Shown: piece after piece, positions 1-9,787 of the stretch
Position numbering within the stretch: position 1 is the stretch's first letter
How the letters are laid out: every line of letters begins with the position of its first letter
NCBI RefSeq assembly: GCF_000271305.1
Contig: NZ_AKGD01000004.1
Span: forward strand, 248,001 to 312,000
Source: Hydrocarboniphaga effusa AP103
GTDB taxonomy: Bacteria > Pseudomonadota > Gammaproteobacteria > Nevskiales > Nevskiaceae
Direction: 5' to 3'
Length of the DNA: 64,000 bases
Program-made: the position numbers and the translations under genes
The notes under the pieces: model-generated
Told to the model about the DNA's origin: nothing
The model's input: the letters and a program-made list of their open reading frames with translations, nothing else
The model's database searches: none

Positions 1-810
1 TTCGGCACTCATGAGCATCACCGCAGCGGCCCCATCGGACAGCTGCGAGGCATTGCCCGCGGTGACGTGCTGGCCCTGCTTGACCCACTGCCCGTCCTTC
101 CACACCGGCTTGAGCGCGGCGAGGCTGTCGAGCGTGGTATCCGCACGCGCACCTTCGTCGCGGGCGAGCGTGACGGTCTGCTTGTCGGTCGGCTGACCTT
201 GCTTGTCGAACAGCTGCTTGACCACGCTGATCGGCACGATCTCGTCGTCGAAGCGGCCTGCGGCCTGTGCGGCGGCCGTGCGCTGCTGGCTCTGGAACGC
301 GTATTCGTCCTGCGCCGCGCGCGTCACGCCATAGCGCTCGGCGACGAGTTCGGCGGTTTCGATCATCGGAATGTAAGCGGTCGGCTCGGCCGCGATCGCG
401 GCTTCGGAGACCGAGCGGTACTTGTTCTTGTGCGCGTTCTGCGTGAGCGAAATCGACTCGACGCCGCCCGCGATGACGATGCGCTGCTCGCCGGCCATGA
501 TGGTCTTGGCCGCGCTCGCGATGGTCATGAGCCCGGACGAGCACTGGCGGTCGAACGTCATGCCCGGCACGCTGTCCGGCAGCCCGCCCGTGTACGCGCA
601 AAGCCGGCCGAGGTTGTAGCCCTGCGTGCCCTGCTGCGCGGCGCAGCCGATCAGCAGATCATCGATTTCATCGGGCGCCACGCCCGAGCGCTGCACGAGC
701 GCGCGGACCACGTGCCCGCCGAGCACGGGCGCTTCGGTGTCGTTGAACGCGCCGCGATACGCTTTGCCGATGGCGGTGCGGGCGACGGAAACGATGACGG
801 CTTCGGTCAC
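1..810 (-). CDS. Thiolase (acetyl-CoA C-acyltransferase family), 3' end outside window
   Basis: Thiolases cleave 3-ketoacyl-CoA with free CoA. 270 codons are visible before the gene leaves the window. The start is GTG at 810, preceded by GAGG seven bases upstream; the protein begins MTEAVIVSVARTAIGK. The nucleophilic cysteine is C90 in the motif DRQCSSG, and a typical GNASQLSDGA stretch lies near the truncated end. It is the last visible gene of the minus-strand HIP-degradation operon, 28 bp after the MaoC gene. It differs from the FadA6-like thiolase at 5602-6756, so it probably serves another thiolytic step. Its exact substrate cannot be read from the sequence. Confidence 0.9.
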   Translation of the reverse strand, partial: MTEAVIVSVARTAIGKAYRGAFNDTEAPVLGGHVVRALVQRSGVAPDEIDDLLIGCAAQQGTQGYNLGRLCAYTGGLPDSVPGMTFDRQCSSGLMTIASAAKTIMAGEQRIVIAGGVESISLTQNAHKNKYRSVSEAAIAAEPTAYIPMIETAELVAERYGVTRAAQDEYAFQSQQRTAAAQAAGRFDDEIVPISVVKQLFDKQGQPTDKQTVTLARDEGARADTTLDSLAALKPVWKDGQWVKQGQHVTAGNASQLSDGAAAVMLMSAE

Positions 811-838
811 GTGTGAACCTCGTTGGAAGTGGCGTTGG

Positions 839-1294
839 TCAGAAGTAGTAGCGCGACAGCAGGTCGACGACGCAAGCGGGCCGCGCTTCGTTTTCGATCT
901 CGATCGTCAGCCGCGTGGTGGTCTGCAGGCCGCCGTCACGCGTGGCTTCGGCGGCGACGAGTTCGCCGGCCGCGCGGATGCGCGCGCCGCATTTCACCGC
1001 GTTGGGAAAGCGCAGCCGGTCGCTGCCGACGTTGACGCCCATCTTCATGCGCACGTCGATGAGCTGGGGAAGAAAGAACGCGCACAGCGATACGGTCAGA
1101 AAGCCGTGCGCAATGGTGCTGCCGAAGGAGCTTTGTGCTGCGCGCACCGGATCGACATGGATCCACTGATGATCGCCGGTGGCATCGGCGAAGGTATCGA
1201 TGCGCTGCTGATCGATGGTCAGCCAGGGCGTGACGCCGAGCGATTGCCCGACGGCGGCCAGCAAGGATTCGGCGGAGTCGAAGACGATGGGCAT
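839..1294 (-). CDS. MaoC-like (R)-specific enoyl-CoA hydratase
   Basis: A 151-residue single hot-dog domain protein. The hydratase-2 motif is present as FADATGDHQWIHVD around residues 35-48, with the Asp and His that activate water in MaoC/PhaJ enzymes, followed by FGSTIAHGFLT. It should hydrate a trans-2-enoyl-CoA to a 3-hydroxyacyl-CoA. It lies 7 bp after ipdF and 28 bp before the thiolase, so all three are probably co-transcribed. I do not recall a MaoC gene in the compact mycobacterial HIP cluster, so it may act on the linear acid left after ring cleavage; that is inference. Confidence 0.88.
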   Translation of the reverse strand: MPIVFDSAESLLAAVGQSLGVTPWLTIDQQRIDTFADATGDHQWIHVDPVRAAQSSFGSTIAHGFLTVSLCAFFLPQLIDVRMKMGVNVGSDRLRFPNAVKCGARIRAAGELVAAEATRDGGLQTTTRLTIEIENEARPACVVDLLSRYYF

Positions 1295-1301
1295 GCGAAT
1301 C

Positions 1302-2108
1302 TCAGGCGCGCTGGCTCGAGGCCGAAATGGTTTCGCCGACCAGGTAGGAGGCGTAGTCCGAGGCCAGAAACACGATCACGTTGGCGATCTCCCAGACCTC
1401 GGCCGCACGGCCGAAGGCTTCGCGGCTCGCGAGCTCGCTGAGCAGCGCGGCCGGCGCGGTCTTCTTGAGGTGTTCGTGAAACGCGATCGACGGCGACACC
1501 GCGTTGATGCGAATGCCGAACTCGGCCGCCTCGAGCGCCGCGCAGCGCGTCAGCGCCATCACGCCGGCCTTTGCCGCCGCGTAATGCGCCTGCTCCTTCT
1601 GCGCGCGCCAGCCGAGCACCGAAGCGTTGTTGACGATGGCGCCCTTGCCACGCGGCTGCATGCGCTTGAGCATCGCGCGCGTCATCCGGAACGTGCCCGT
1701 GAGCGTCACGTCGAGCACGCGGTTCCACTCGTCGTCGCTCATGTCGACGACACGGCGACTGCCGCCGAGGCCGGCATTGTTGACGAGCACGTCGATGCCG
1801 CCGGTGATGCGTTCGGCGAAGTCGACGAGCTCCTGCACCTGCGGCTCCTGCGTGACGTCCGCGAGCAGGCCTTCGACGCTGCGATCCGGGAACTCGCCAC
1901 GCAGCGCGTTGAGCGCCTCGCCGAGGCGCCGCTCGTGGACATCGGCGATCACGACGGCGCGCGCGCCCTCTTCGAGCGTGCGCTTGGCGGTGGCGAAACC
2001 GATGCCGCCTCCGGCGGCCGCGGTGACCAGAACGCTGCGGCCTGCGAGCAGTCCGTGCGGCGCGACGTATTCGGGTACGGGCACGGGAATGGTGGGAGTG
2101 GCGGTCAT
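1302..2108 (-). CDS. ipdF: IpdF-type short-chain dehydrogenase of HIP degradation
   Basis: A 268-residue SDR. The cofactor motif is TAAAGGGIG near residue 30, followed by NNAG and the catalytic YAAAK. The unusual glycine-rich variant, the NNASVLGWRAQ segment and the NAVSPSIA segment closely match what I remember of M. tuberculosis IpdF (Rv3559c). That enzyme oxidises the 5-hydroxyl of the HIP-derived CoA ester before IpdC acts. It sits inside the HIP operon between fadE30 and the MaoC gene. A 270-bp gap holding a palindromic repeat separates it from fadE30. The start is ATG at 2108 with only a weak ribosome site. Confidence 0.88.
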   Translation of the reverse strand: MTATPTIPVPVPEYVAPHGLLAGRSVLVTAAAGGGIGFATAKRTLEEGARAVVIADVHERRLGEALNALRGEFPDRSVEGLLADVTQEPQVQELVDFAERITGGIDVLVNNAGLGGSRRVVDMSDDEWNRVLDVTLTGTFRMTRAMLKRMQPRGKGAIVNNASVLGWRAQKEQAHYAAAKAGVMALTRCAALEAAEFGIRINAVSPSIAFHEHLKKTAPAALLSELASREAFGRAAEVWEIANVIVFLASDYASYLVGETISASSQRA

Positions 2109-2240
2109 GAACGATCCAATGGGCTGATCGCAGTGTGGCCGCTAGCGGGCGCTCGAAAATCAGCCGGAAGGGTGAGATTCGGTGAACGGAACGCTGCGCT
2201 TTGCCGTTTCTTCTTTGGCTTCCATTCGAAGGCCTAGAAG

Positions 2241-2349
2241 CCCCTCTCTCCCCGCCGAGGGCGCCTTCGGATCGAGCGATTTTTACAGCCGGTGTTCCCT
2301 CACTCCCCTCGCTAACGCGAGGGACTCTCTCCCGCACGCGGGAGAGAGG
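2241..2349. repeat. REP-like palindromic repeat, copy A
   Basis: The 270-bp gap between ipdF and fadE30 carries a compound repeat: CCCCTCTCTCCCCGCC, a short spacer, then CCCTCACTCCCCTCGCTAAC, and finally the palindrome CTCTCTCCCGCACGCGGGAGAG. Related arrays occur six more times in the window. The gap contains no convincing gene. The hairpin could stabilise or attenuate the operon mRNA at this point. Confidence 0.85.
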
Positions 2350-2378
2350 AAAAGCAGCCAGCTCTGAACCGCGATCCC

Positions 2379-3548
2379 CTACGCCACCGGCCGCGGTTCC
2401 CTCGGCATTCCGAGCCCGCGCTCCGCGATCAAGTTGAGCTGGATCTCGTTGGTGCCGCCGTAGATCGTGTCGGCGCGCGAGAAGAAGAACAGCTGCTGCA
2501 GCGGACGGATCAGCGGATCGTCGCTCGGGGTGTCGGCGGCCTCGCCGAGTACGTCCATGGCGAGCTTGCCGAGATCGCGATGCCAGTTGCTCCAGTAATA
2601 CTTGTAGATCAGCGCCTCGCGGCCAAGGCTCGTCGCTTCGCCGGCCAGCGTGCGCAGCGCGTTGTAGCGCAAGGTGCGCAGGCCGATCGCGGCCTGGGCG
2701 ATGCGATCGCGGATCGCCGGATCGCGGTCGCGCCCCTGCGCCTTGGCCGCGGCCACCACACAGTCGAACTCGTGCGCGAAGCGCATCTGCTGCCCGAGCG
2801 TGGAAACGCCGCGCTCGGCTTCGAGCAGCGACATCGCCACCTTCCAGCCTTCGCCGGCCGCGCCGACGAGCGACTGCGCATCGGCGACGGCGCCGTCGAA
2901 GAACACTTCGTTGAACTCCGAGCCTCCGCCGAGCTGGCGGATCGGCCTGATCTCGATGCCCGGCTGCGCGAGCGGCAGCAGCAAAAAGCTCAGCCCCTTG
3001 CCGCCGCGGCTACCGGGCTCGCTGCGTGCGACGACGAAGATCCATTCGGATTCGTGCGCGAGCGACGTCCAGATCTTCTGCCCGGTGACGCGCCAGCTGC
3101 CGTCTCCCTGGCGCTCGGCGCGCGTCTGCACGTTGGCGAGGTCGGAACCTGCGTTGGGCTCCGAATAACCCTGCGCCCAGTACACGCGGCCCGCAACGAT
3201 GTCGGGCAGGAAGCGCGCCTTCTGCTCGGGCGTGCCGTAGCGGATCAGTGTCGGGCCGATCAGGCCTTCGCCGATGTGGCCCATGCGACCCGGGCCGCCG
3301 GCGCGTGCGTATTCTTCGTGGAAAATCACCTGCTGTTCGATCGACAGCCCGCGACATCCGTACTCGACCGGCCAGCCGACACAGGTCCAGCCGCCGGCCG
3401 CGAGTTCGCGTTCCCATTGCTTGCGCAGCTCGGGTTCGAACTCTTCGTCGCCCGGACCGCCGCGATGCTGCAGGCAGGCAAAGCGCCCGATCAGATGCTC
3501 ACGCATCCAGGCCGCGACTTCGGCCCTGAAGACGTCGTTGGCGCTCAT
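2379..3548 (-). CDS. fadE30: FadE30-type acyl-CoA dehydrogenase
   Basis: A 389-residue flavin acyl-CoA dehydrogenase, similar throughout to M. tuberculosis FadE30 as I remember it. Shared blocks include the N-terminal HRGGPGDE region, GYSEPNAGSDLA (flavin/acyl binding), ERGVSTLGQQ and the C-terminal FSRADTIYGGTNEIQ. FadE30 carries out the first alpha,beta-desaturation of the propionyl side chain of HIP-CoA. The ATG at 3548 overlaps the stop of the preceding fadE by four bases (ATGA), indicating translational coupling. A longer in-frame extension upstream lies inside that fadE and is not real. Confidence 0.92.
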   Translation of the reverse strand: MSANDVFRAEVAAWMREHLIGRFACLQHRGGPGDEEFEPELRKQWERELAAGGWTCVGWPVEYGCRGLSIEQQVIFHEEYARAGGPGRMGHIGEGLIGPTLIRYGTPEQKARFLPDIVAGRVYWAQGYSEPNAGSDLANVQTRAERQGDGSWRVTGQKIWTSLAHESEWIFVVARSEPGSRGGKGLSFLLLPLAQPGIEIRPIRQLGGGSEFNEVFFDGAVADAQSLVGAAGEGWKVAMSLLEAERGVSTLGQQMRFAHEFDCVVAAAKAQGRDRDPAIRDRIAQAAIGLRTLRYNALRTLAGEATSLGREALIYKYYWSNWHRDLGKLAMDVLGEAADTPSDDPLIRPLQQLFFFSRADTIYGGTNEIQLNLIAERGLGMPREPRPVA

Positions 3549-4714
3549 GCGAACACCCGCTCGGCGATGCGTTCGCGCAAGGCGCTGGCGGTGCCCATCC
3601 AGTGCGCGCCGGCCTGGGCGCGTTTGAGATGCAGCTGGGGATCGTATTCCCAGGTGAAGCCGACGCCGCCGTGCAGCTGGATCGCTTCCTGGGCGCAGCT
3701 GAAATAAGTGTCCTTGGCCAATGCAAGCGCGATTGCGCATTCATCAGCGACGGCTCGCTGTTCCCCTCTCCCGCCTGCGGGAGAGGGTGGCGCGATAGCG
3801 CCGGGTGAGGGAGCGCCAGTTGAAAGAGCGCCCTCGGTCTCCGCAAACAAGGCCGCCGCCCCATACACCATCGACCGCAAGGCCTCGACATCCACCATCA
3901 TCCGCGCGCAGCGATGCTTCACCGCCTGAAACGATGCGATCGCGCGCCCGAACTGCTTGCGCTCCGCGACGTAGGCAACGGTCATGTCGAGACAGGCCTG
4001 TGCTCCACCGAGCTGTTCGGCGGCCAGGCAAAGCCGCGACAGCACAGCGGCTTTCGCAGAATGGGCTTGCAATGCATCGATCCGCACCGCCGGCGTCGCT
4101 TCGAGCGCCAGCGCAGCGAATCGCCGCGTGCGATCCCAACCGGCGATCGGCTCGCATCGCGCGTCTTCCGCACGCACCGCGAACCAGCCGAGGCCGTCCT
4201 CGCAACGAGCCGGCAGCAACAGCAGCTCGGCACTGGCGCCGTCGACGATGCGCTCGACACGCCCGCCGAGCTGCCAGCGACCATCGACGCAGTGCGCGTG
4301 CAAGGCGCCGCGGTGGTGATCGCCCGCCCCATCCGGCATCGGCGCAGTCAGGCGCAAACGCCCTTCGGCGATCATCGGCAAGTAGCGATCGCGCGCGGCT
4401 TCATCGGCCTGATGCAGCAGCACCGGCAAGGCCAGCGCTACCGTGGAGAAGTACGGCGCGCAGAACAGCGACCGCCCCATCGGCTCGAACAACTGCACGA
4501 GCTCGACCGCTCCGAGTCCGAGCCCGCCGCAGGCTTCCGGAACCGCCATCGCGCACCAGCCGAGTTCGGCGGCGATGTGTTCCCAGGCCGCCGCATCGAA
4601 TCCTGGGTCTGCTTCCATCGCGGCCCGGGTCCGCGACGAGCTGGCCAGCTCCGCGAGCACCGCATCCGCGGACTCGCGGATCATGCGCTGCTCGTCGCTC
4701 AGTGCGAGGTTCAT
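3545..4714 (-). CDS. Acyl-CoA dehydrogenase carrying an in-frame repeat insertion
   Basis: A 389-residue acyl-CoA dehydrogenase. The C-terminal domain has the ERKQFGRAIASFQAVKH block near residue 251 and IQLHGGVGFTWEYD near 346. Residues 295-321 form a proline/glycine-rich stretch (APSPGAIAPPSPAGGRGE at 301-318) encoded by a copy of the palindromic repeat that is otherwise intergenic here. Removing it leaves about 363 residues, the length of its relative at 6756-7835. It is coupled to fadE30 by ATGA, so the two may form a heteromer as FadE pairs do in M. tuberculosis; that pairing is inferred. Confidence 0.88.
   Translation of the reverse strand: MNLALSDEQRMIRESADAVLAELASSSRTRAAMEADPGFDAAAWEHIAAELGWCAMAVPEACGGLGLGAVELVQLFEPMGRSLFCAPYFSTVALALPVLLHQADEAARDRYLPMIAEGRLRLTAPMPDGAGDHHRGALHAHCVDGRWQLGGRVERIVDGASAELLLLPARCEDGLGWFAVRAEDARCEPIAGWDRTRRFAALALEATPAVRIDALQAHSAKAAVLSRLCLAAEQLGGAQACLDMTVAYVAERKQFGRAIASFQAVKHRCARMMVDVEALRSMVYGAAALFAETEGALSTGAPSPGAIAPPSPAGGRGEQRAVADECAIALALAKDTYFSCAQEAIQLHGGVGFTWEYDPQLHLKRAQAGAHWMGTASALRERIAERVFA
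3763..3814. repeat. REP-like repeat copy B, inside a coding sequence
   Basis: The core is CCCTCTCCCGCCTGCGGGAGAGGG followed by TGGCGCGATAGCGCCGGGTGAGGGAG, the same composite unit seen at 25939-25989 and 31165-31215. Here it lies wholly within an acyl-CoA dehydrogenase gene, keeps the reading frame on the minus strand and adds roughly 25 residues between two predicted helices of the C-terminal domain. Confidence 0.9.
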
Positions 4715-4727
4715 GCGCGATGCACGC

Positions 4728-5600
4728 TCAGGTGCCGTAGACCTTCTGCGGCGGCTGAGCTTTGGCGATCAGGCTTTCGATCGCATCGCCGATCGCCTCG
4801 GGTTTCCAGCGCGCCTTGTTGTCGATCACCTCGCCGGTGCGCCAGCCGTTGGCGACCGAAACCTGTCCGCCGGCCACTTCGAAGACGCGACCGCTGACCT
4901 GCGCCGACGCCGCGCTGCACAGCCAGACCACCAGCGGCGCGACGTTGGACGGATGATAGAAATCGAAGCCCGCGTCCGGGGCCTTCATGGTGTCCGCGAA
5001 CACCTGCTCGGTCATGCCGGTGCGCGCAGCCGGAGCGAGTGCATTCGCGGTGATGCCGTAGCGTCCGAGCTCGGCCGCTTGCACGAGCGTCAGCGAGGCG
5101 ATACCGCCCTTGGCCGCCGCGTAGTTGCTCTGCCCGACCGAGCCTTGCAGACCCGCGCCCGAACTGGTGTTGACGATGCGCGCATCGACCCTGGCGCCCG
5201 TTGCCTTGACCTGGTCGCGCCAGCGCTGCACCAGTGTGCTCGCGATGCAGAAATGGCCTTTCAGATGCACCTTGACGACGAGATCCCAGTCGTCTTCGCT
5301 CAGCGAGGCGAACATGCGATCACGCACGATGCCCGCGTTGTTGACCACGCCGTGCACGTCTCCGAAGCGCGACACCGCCGCCTCGACGATGGAACGAGCA
5401 CCGCTCATCGAGGTGATGTCGTCACCATTGGCGAGCGCGGCGGTTCCGAGCTCGTCGGCGACGGCCTGCGCCGCTTCGAGCTTGATGTCGTTGACGAGCA
5501 CCCTGGCGCCCGCGGCGACCAGTGCGCGCGCGTATTCGCGACCCAGACCCGCTCCGGCGCCGGTGACGATGATGATGCGGTCTTCGCAGATGCGGCTCAT
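4728..5600 (-). CDS. Short-chain dehydrogenase, 3-hydroxyacyl-CoA type
   Basis: A 290-residue SDR of the 17beta-HSD4-like type. It shows the NAD site TGAGAGLG near residue 13, NNAGIVRD and the catalytic NYAAAKGG. The C-terminal extension (about residues 225-290) is typical of peroxisomal-type hydroxyacyl-CoA dehydrogenases. It probably oxidises a 3-hydroxyacyl-CoA intermediate in the same pathway. The start at 5600 follows the fadA6 stop by one base, and 13 bp separate it from the next gene. Mycobacterial HIP clusters also carry such SDRs; the precise substrate is not readable here. Confidence 0.85.
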   Translation of the reverse strand: MSRICEDRIIIVTGAGAGLGREYARALVAAGARVLVNDIKLEAAQAVADELGTAALANGDDITSMSGARSIVEAAVSRFGDVHGVVNNAGIVRDRMFASLSEDDWDLVVKVHLKGHFCIASTLVQRWRDQVKATGARVDARIVNTSSGAGLQGSVGQSNYAAAKGGIASLTLVQAAELGRYGITANALAPAARTGMTEQVFADTMKAPDAGFDFYHPSNVAPLVVWLCSAASAQVSGRVFEVAGGQVSVANGWRTGEVIDNKARWKPEAIGDAIESLIAKAQPPQKVYGT

Positions 5601-5601
5601 C

Positions 5602-6756
5602 TCACAGCCTCTCGATGATGGTCACGTTGGCCACGCCGCCGCCTTCGCACATGGTCTGCAGGCCGTAGCGGCCCTTGGTGCGTTCGAGTTCGTGCAGCAA
5701 GGTCGTCATGAGCTTGGCGCCAGTGGCGCCGAGCGGATGCGCCAGCGCGATGCCGCCACCGTTGACGTTGGTTTTCTCGTGCGGATAGCCGGTTTCCTTG
5801 AACCAGGCCAGCACCACCGGCGCGAAAGCCTCGTTGATCTCGACGAGGTCGATGTCCGACAGCTTCATGCCGGCCTTCTTCATCGCCACGCGCGTCGCCG
5901 GAATCGGCGCCGTGAGCATGAAGATCGGATCGTCGGAATAGACGCTCAGATGATGGATGCGAGCACGCGGCGTCAGGCCATAGCGCTTGAGCGCCTGCTC
6001 GGACACGATCAGCACCGCGGCGGACGCGTCGCCGGTCTGGCTCGACACGCCGGCCGTGATCGTGCCGCCCGGCGCGAGCGGCTCGAGCTTGGCCATCTGC
6101 TCGATCGAGGTTTCACGCGTGGTTTCGTCGTGATCGAGTCCGGCGATCGGCACGATCTCGCGCGCGAAGCGGCCTTCGGCGATCGCACGTCGCGCGCGCA
6201 CATGGCTTTCGAGCGAGAAGTCCTCCATCTCGCGACGCGAGATTTCCCACTTGTCGGCGATCAGCTGCGCACCGTGGAACTGCGACACCGGCTCGCTGCC
6301 GAAGCGCTGCGCCCAGCCCTTGCTGCCCGAGAACGGATCGCTGAAGCCCAGCGGCTGCGCCGCGAGCATCGCCGAGCTGATCGGGATCTGGCTCATGGTC
6401 TGCACGCCGCCGGCGATCACCACGTCCTGCGTTCCGCTCATGACCGCCTGCGCCGCGAAGTGGATCGCCTGCTGGCTCGATCCGCACTGGCGATCGATGG
6501 TCACGCCCGGCACGTGCAGCGGCAAGCCGGCCGCGAGCCAGCTGGTGCGCGCGATGTTGCCGGCCAGCGGGCCGATCGCATCGAGGCAGCCGAAGATCAC
6601 GTCGTCGTAGTCTTCGGCCGGAATCGCGTTGCGCTCGACGATGGCCTTGAGCGCGTGCGCGCCGAGGTCGGCGCCGTGGATGTTCGCGAGCGTTCCGCGC
6701 CGCTTGCCCGTGGGCGTGCGCAGCGCGTCGACGATGTAAGCCTGTGCTTGAGCCAT
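5602..6756 (-). CDS. fadA6: FadA6-type thiolase
   Basis: A 384-residue thiolase whose sequence matches my memory of M. tuberculosis FadA6. Shared blocks include the start (YIVDALRTPTGKRRG), DRQCGSSQQAI with the nucleophilic Cys, SQIPISSAM, EINEAFAPVV with the acid/base His region, and the end (LQTMCEGGGVANVTIIERL). It is predicted to cleave the beta-keto CoA ester formed after both rings are opened. The ATG at 6756 overlaps the stop of the upstream fadE by one base. The reading frame stays open far upstream, but that extension runs antisense-like through other genes and is not real. Confidence 0.92.
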   Translation of the reverse strand: MAQAQAYIVDALRTPTGKRRGTLANIHGADLGAHALKAIVERNAIPAEDYDDVIFGCLDAIGPLAGNIARTSWLAAGLPLHVPGVTIDRQCGSSQQAIHFAAQAVMSGTQDVVIAGGVQTMSQIPISSAMLAAQPLGFSDPFSGSKGWAQRFGSEPVSQFHGAQLIADKWEISRREMEDFSLESHVRARRAIAEGRFAREIVPIAGLDHDETTRETSIEQMAKLEPLAPGGTITAGVSSQTGDASAAVLIVSEQALKRYGLTPRARIHHLSVYSDDPIFMLTAPIPATRVAMKKAGMKLSDIDLVEINEAFAPVVLAWFKETGYPHEKTNVNGGGIALAHPLGATGAKLMTTLLHELERTKGRYGLQTMCEGGGVANVTIIERL

Positions 6757-7835
6757 CAGAAGTTCCGGTAGTCCTGCAGGTTCTGGAAAGTGGTGCCCGG
6801 CCCGATCTCGACCGTCTCGGCGAAGATCGCGGCGCTCACGCGCTGCTTGTGGAAGATGCGATCGCCCCAGGCCGCGTCGAGCGCCCAGGCGCGTTTCATG
6901 AACATCTGCAGATCGGCCTCCCAGGTGTAGCCCATCGCGCCATGCGCCTGCAGTGCGTTGCGGGCCGCCAGGCGTGCGGCTTCGCCGGCCGCGAGCTTGG
7001 CGTGCGAGACATGCACCGCCGCGTCGTCGAGTTCGTGCGCCAGCGCATAGGCCGCGCGATGCAGCACCGGCTCGGCGAATTCGATCTTCACCGCGACGTC
7101 GGCCAGCTGATGCTTGACCGCCTGGAAGGAGCCCACCGGTTTGCCGAACTGCTTGCGCTGGGCTGCGTGATCGACGCCCAGATCGACCATGCGCTGCGCG
7201 AGTCCGAGCAGCTGGGCCGCCAGCGCGAGCGCTCCGCGATCGAGCAGGCGCGACCACAGCGCACGACCGTGACGCGCCGAGCACAGGCGCGTCTGCGGCG
7301 ACGGCGTCCATTCGACCGAATACAGCCTGCGCGAGGCATCGATGCTCGGATGCAGCGTGCAACGCGCGGACGAGGGCTTCAGCGCATGAATCTCGTCCTC
7401 GTGCCACATCAGCAGCAGGTCGGCGAGCTCGGCGTCCGCGATCAGCGGATTGATCGGATGGCCGATCGCGATGCGCGCCGTACCCGCGGCGATGCGCGGC
7501 AGCCAGTCGCGCTTGAGCGCAACGTCGGCCGGCAGGTTCTCGATCAGCCAGGCGCCCAGATAGGCGGTGTCGGACAGCGAATCCGGGATCGCGTAGTAAC
7601 CGATCTCGGTCTGCACGAGCGCCCAGTCGAGATCGCCCAGGCCCATGCCGCCATGCGGCTCGGGAACCGAGATCGCGGTGAGGCCCTGGTCCGCGAGCTT
7701 GGCGCGCAGCTCGCGCGAACGGCCGCTGCGCGTCTCCCAGATTTCGCGCAGCATCTCGGGCGCCGCTTCCACCATCAGGAATTTGCGCACCGCATCGCGA
7801 TAGGCCAGTTGTTCTTCGCTGAACGTGAAATCCAT
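6756..7835 (-). CDS. Acyl-CoA dehydrogenase, small-subunit type
   Basis: A 359-residue acyl-CoA dehydrogenase. It begins MDFTFSEEQLAYRDAVRKFL; the C-terminal domain has QRKQFGKPVGSFQAVKHQLAD and LQAHGAMGYTWEADLQMFMKRA. It follows another fadE by 3 bp and runs into fadA6 with a one-base overlap. In M. tuberculosis, FadE31 with FadE32 or FadE33 forms alpha2beta2 complexes acting late in ring C/D breakdown. This adjacent pair fits that arrangement, but I cannot assign individual orthologues with certainty. Confidence 0.88.
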   Translation of the reverse strand: MDFTFSEEQLAYRDAVRKFLMVEAAPEMLREIWETRSGRSRELRAKLADQGLTAISVPEPHGGMGLGDLDWALVQTEIGYYAIPDSLSDTAYLGAWLIENLPADVALKRDWLPRIAAGTARIAIGHPINPLIADAELADLLLMWHEDEIHALKPSSARCTLHPSIDASRRLYSVEWTPSPQTRLCSARHGRALWSRLLDRGALALAAQLLGLAQRMVDLGVDHAAQRKQFGKPVGSFQAVKHQLADVAVKIEFAEPVLHRAAYALAHELDDAAVHVSHAKLAAGEAARLAARNALQAHGAMGYTWEADLQMFMKRAWALDAAWGDRIFHKQRVSAAIFAETVEIGPGTTFQNLQDYRNF

Positions 7836-7838
7836 CGC

Positions 7839-9010
<1,172 letters not shown>

Positions 9011-9014
<4 letters not shown>

Positions 9015-9787
9015 GCCTTGGCTCCGGCGCGGCCATCGAACTGCGCATCGCGCTTTTCGACGAAGGCCCGGCGTGTTTCGGCCGAATCCTTGCTCATGTA
9101 GGCCTGCAAGGTGAAACCCTGCTCCCAGCGATACTTGTCTTCGAGATTGCCGTCTTCGATGCCGTTGAGCGATTCCTTGGCGAGCCGGATCATCGGCCCG
9201 CTCTTGGCTGCGATCTTCGCTGCGATCGCAAGCGCCGCTTCGCGCAACTGCTCGCGCGGCACCACGCGCTCGACCGCACCCAGACGATGCGCCTCGGCGG
9301 CGCCGATCGGCTCGCCGGTGAAATACATCATGCGCACCTTCTGCACCGGAAACAGACGCTGCAGATGCGCGCCGCCGCCCATTGCGCCGCGATCGACTTC
9401 GGGCACGCCGAAGCTCGCGTCATCAGCTGCGACGACGATGTCGGCCGCACCGGCCAAGCCGATGCCGCCGCCGAGCACGAAGCCATGCACGGCCACGATC
9501 ACCGGCAGCGGGTTGCGATGCACGGCCTCGAAGCTGCGGTAATTGCCCGCGTTGACCGAGACGATGCGATCGGGATGCGCATCGAGCTCCTTGATATCGA
9601 CGCCCGCGCAGAAGCCGCGGCCTTCGGCTCGCAGCAGGATCACGCGCGCCTCGGGCAGCCGGCCGATGCGCGCGATCTCGTCGGCCAGCGCATGCCAGCC
9701 GGCGTCGTCGAGCGCGTTGACGGGCGGACGCTGGATCACCAGTTCGGCGATGCCGTCGGTGATCGTGGTGCGGAAGGGCTGGCTCAT
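9011..9787 (-). CDS. echA20: EchA20-type ring-D hydrolase (crotonase fold)
   Basis: A 258-residue crotonase-family protein resembling M. tuberculosis EchA20: RPPVNAL, LRAEGRGFCAGVDIKEL, VNGF-type HGFVLGGGIGL, and ASFGVPEVDRGAMGGGAH. EchA20 hydrolyses ring D of the HIP-derived dioxo-indene CoA ester, a retro-Claisen step rather than hydration. I chose ATG at 9787 because it forms an ATGA overlap with the ipdC stop, as elsewhere in this operon. A longer start at 9865 would lie inside ipdC. Confidence 0.9.
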
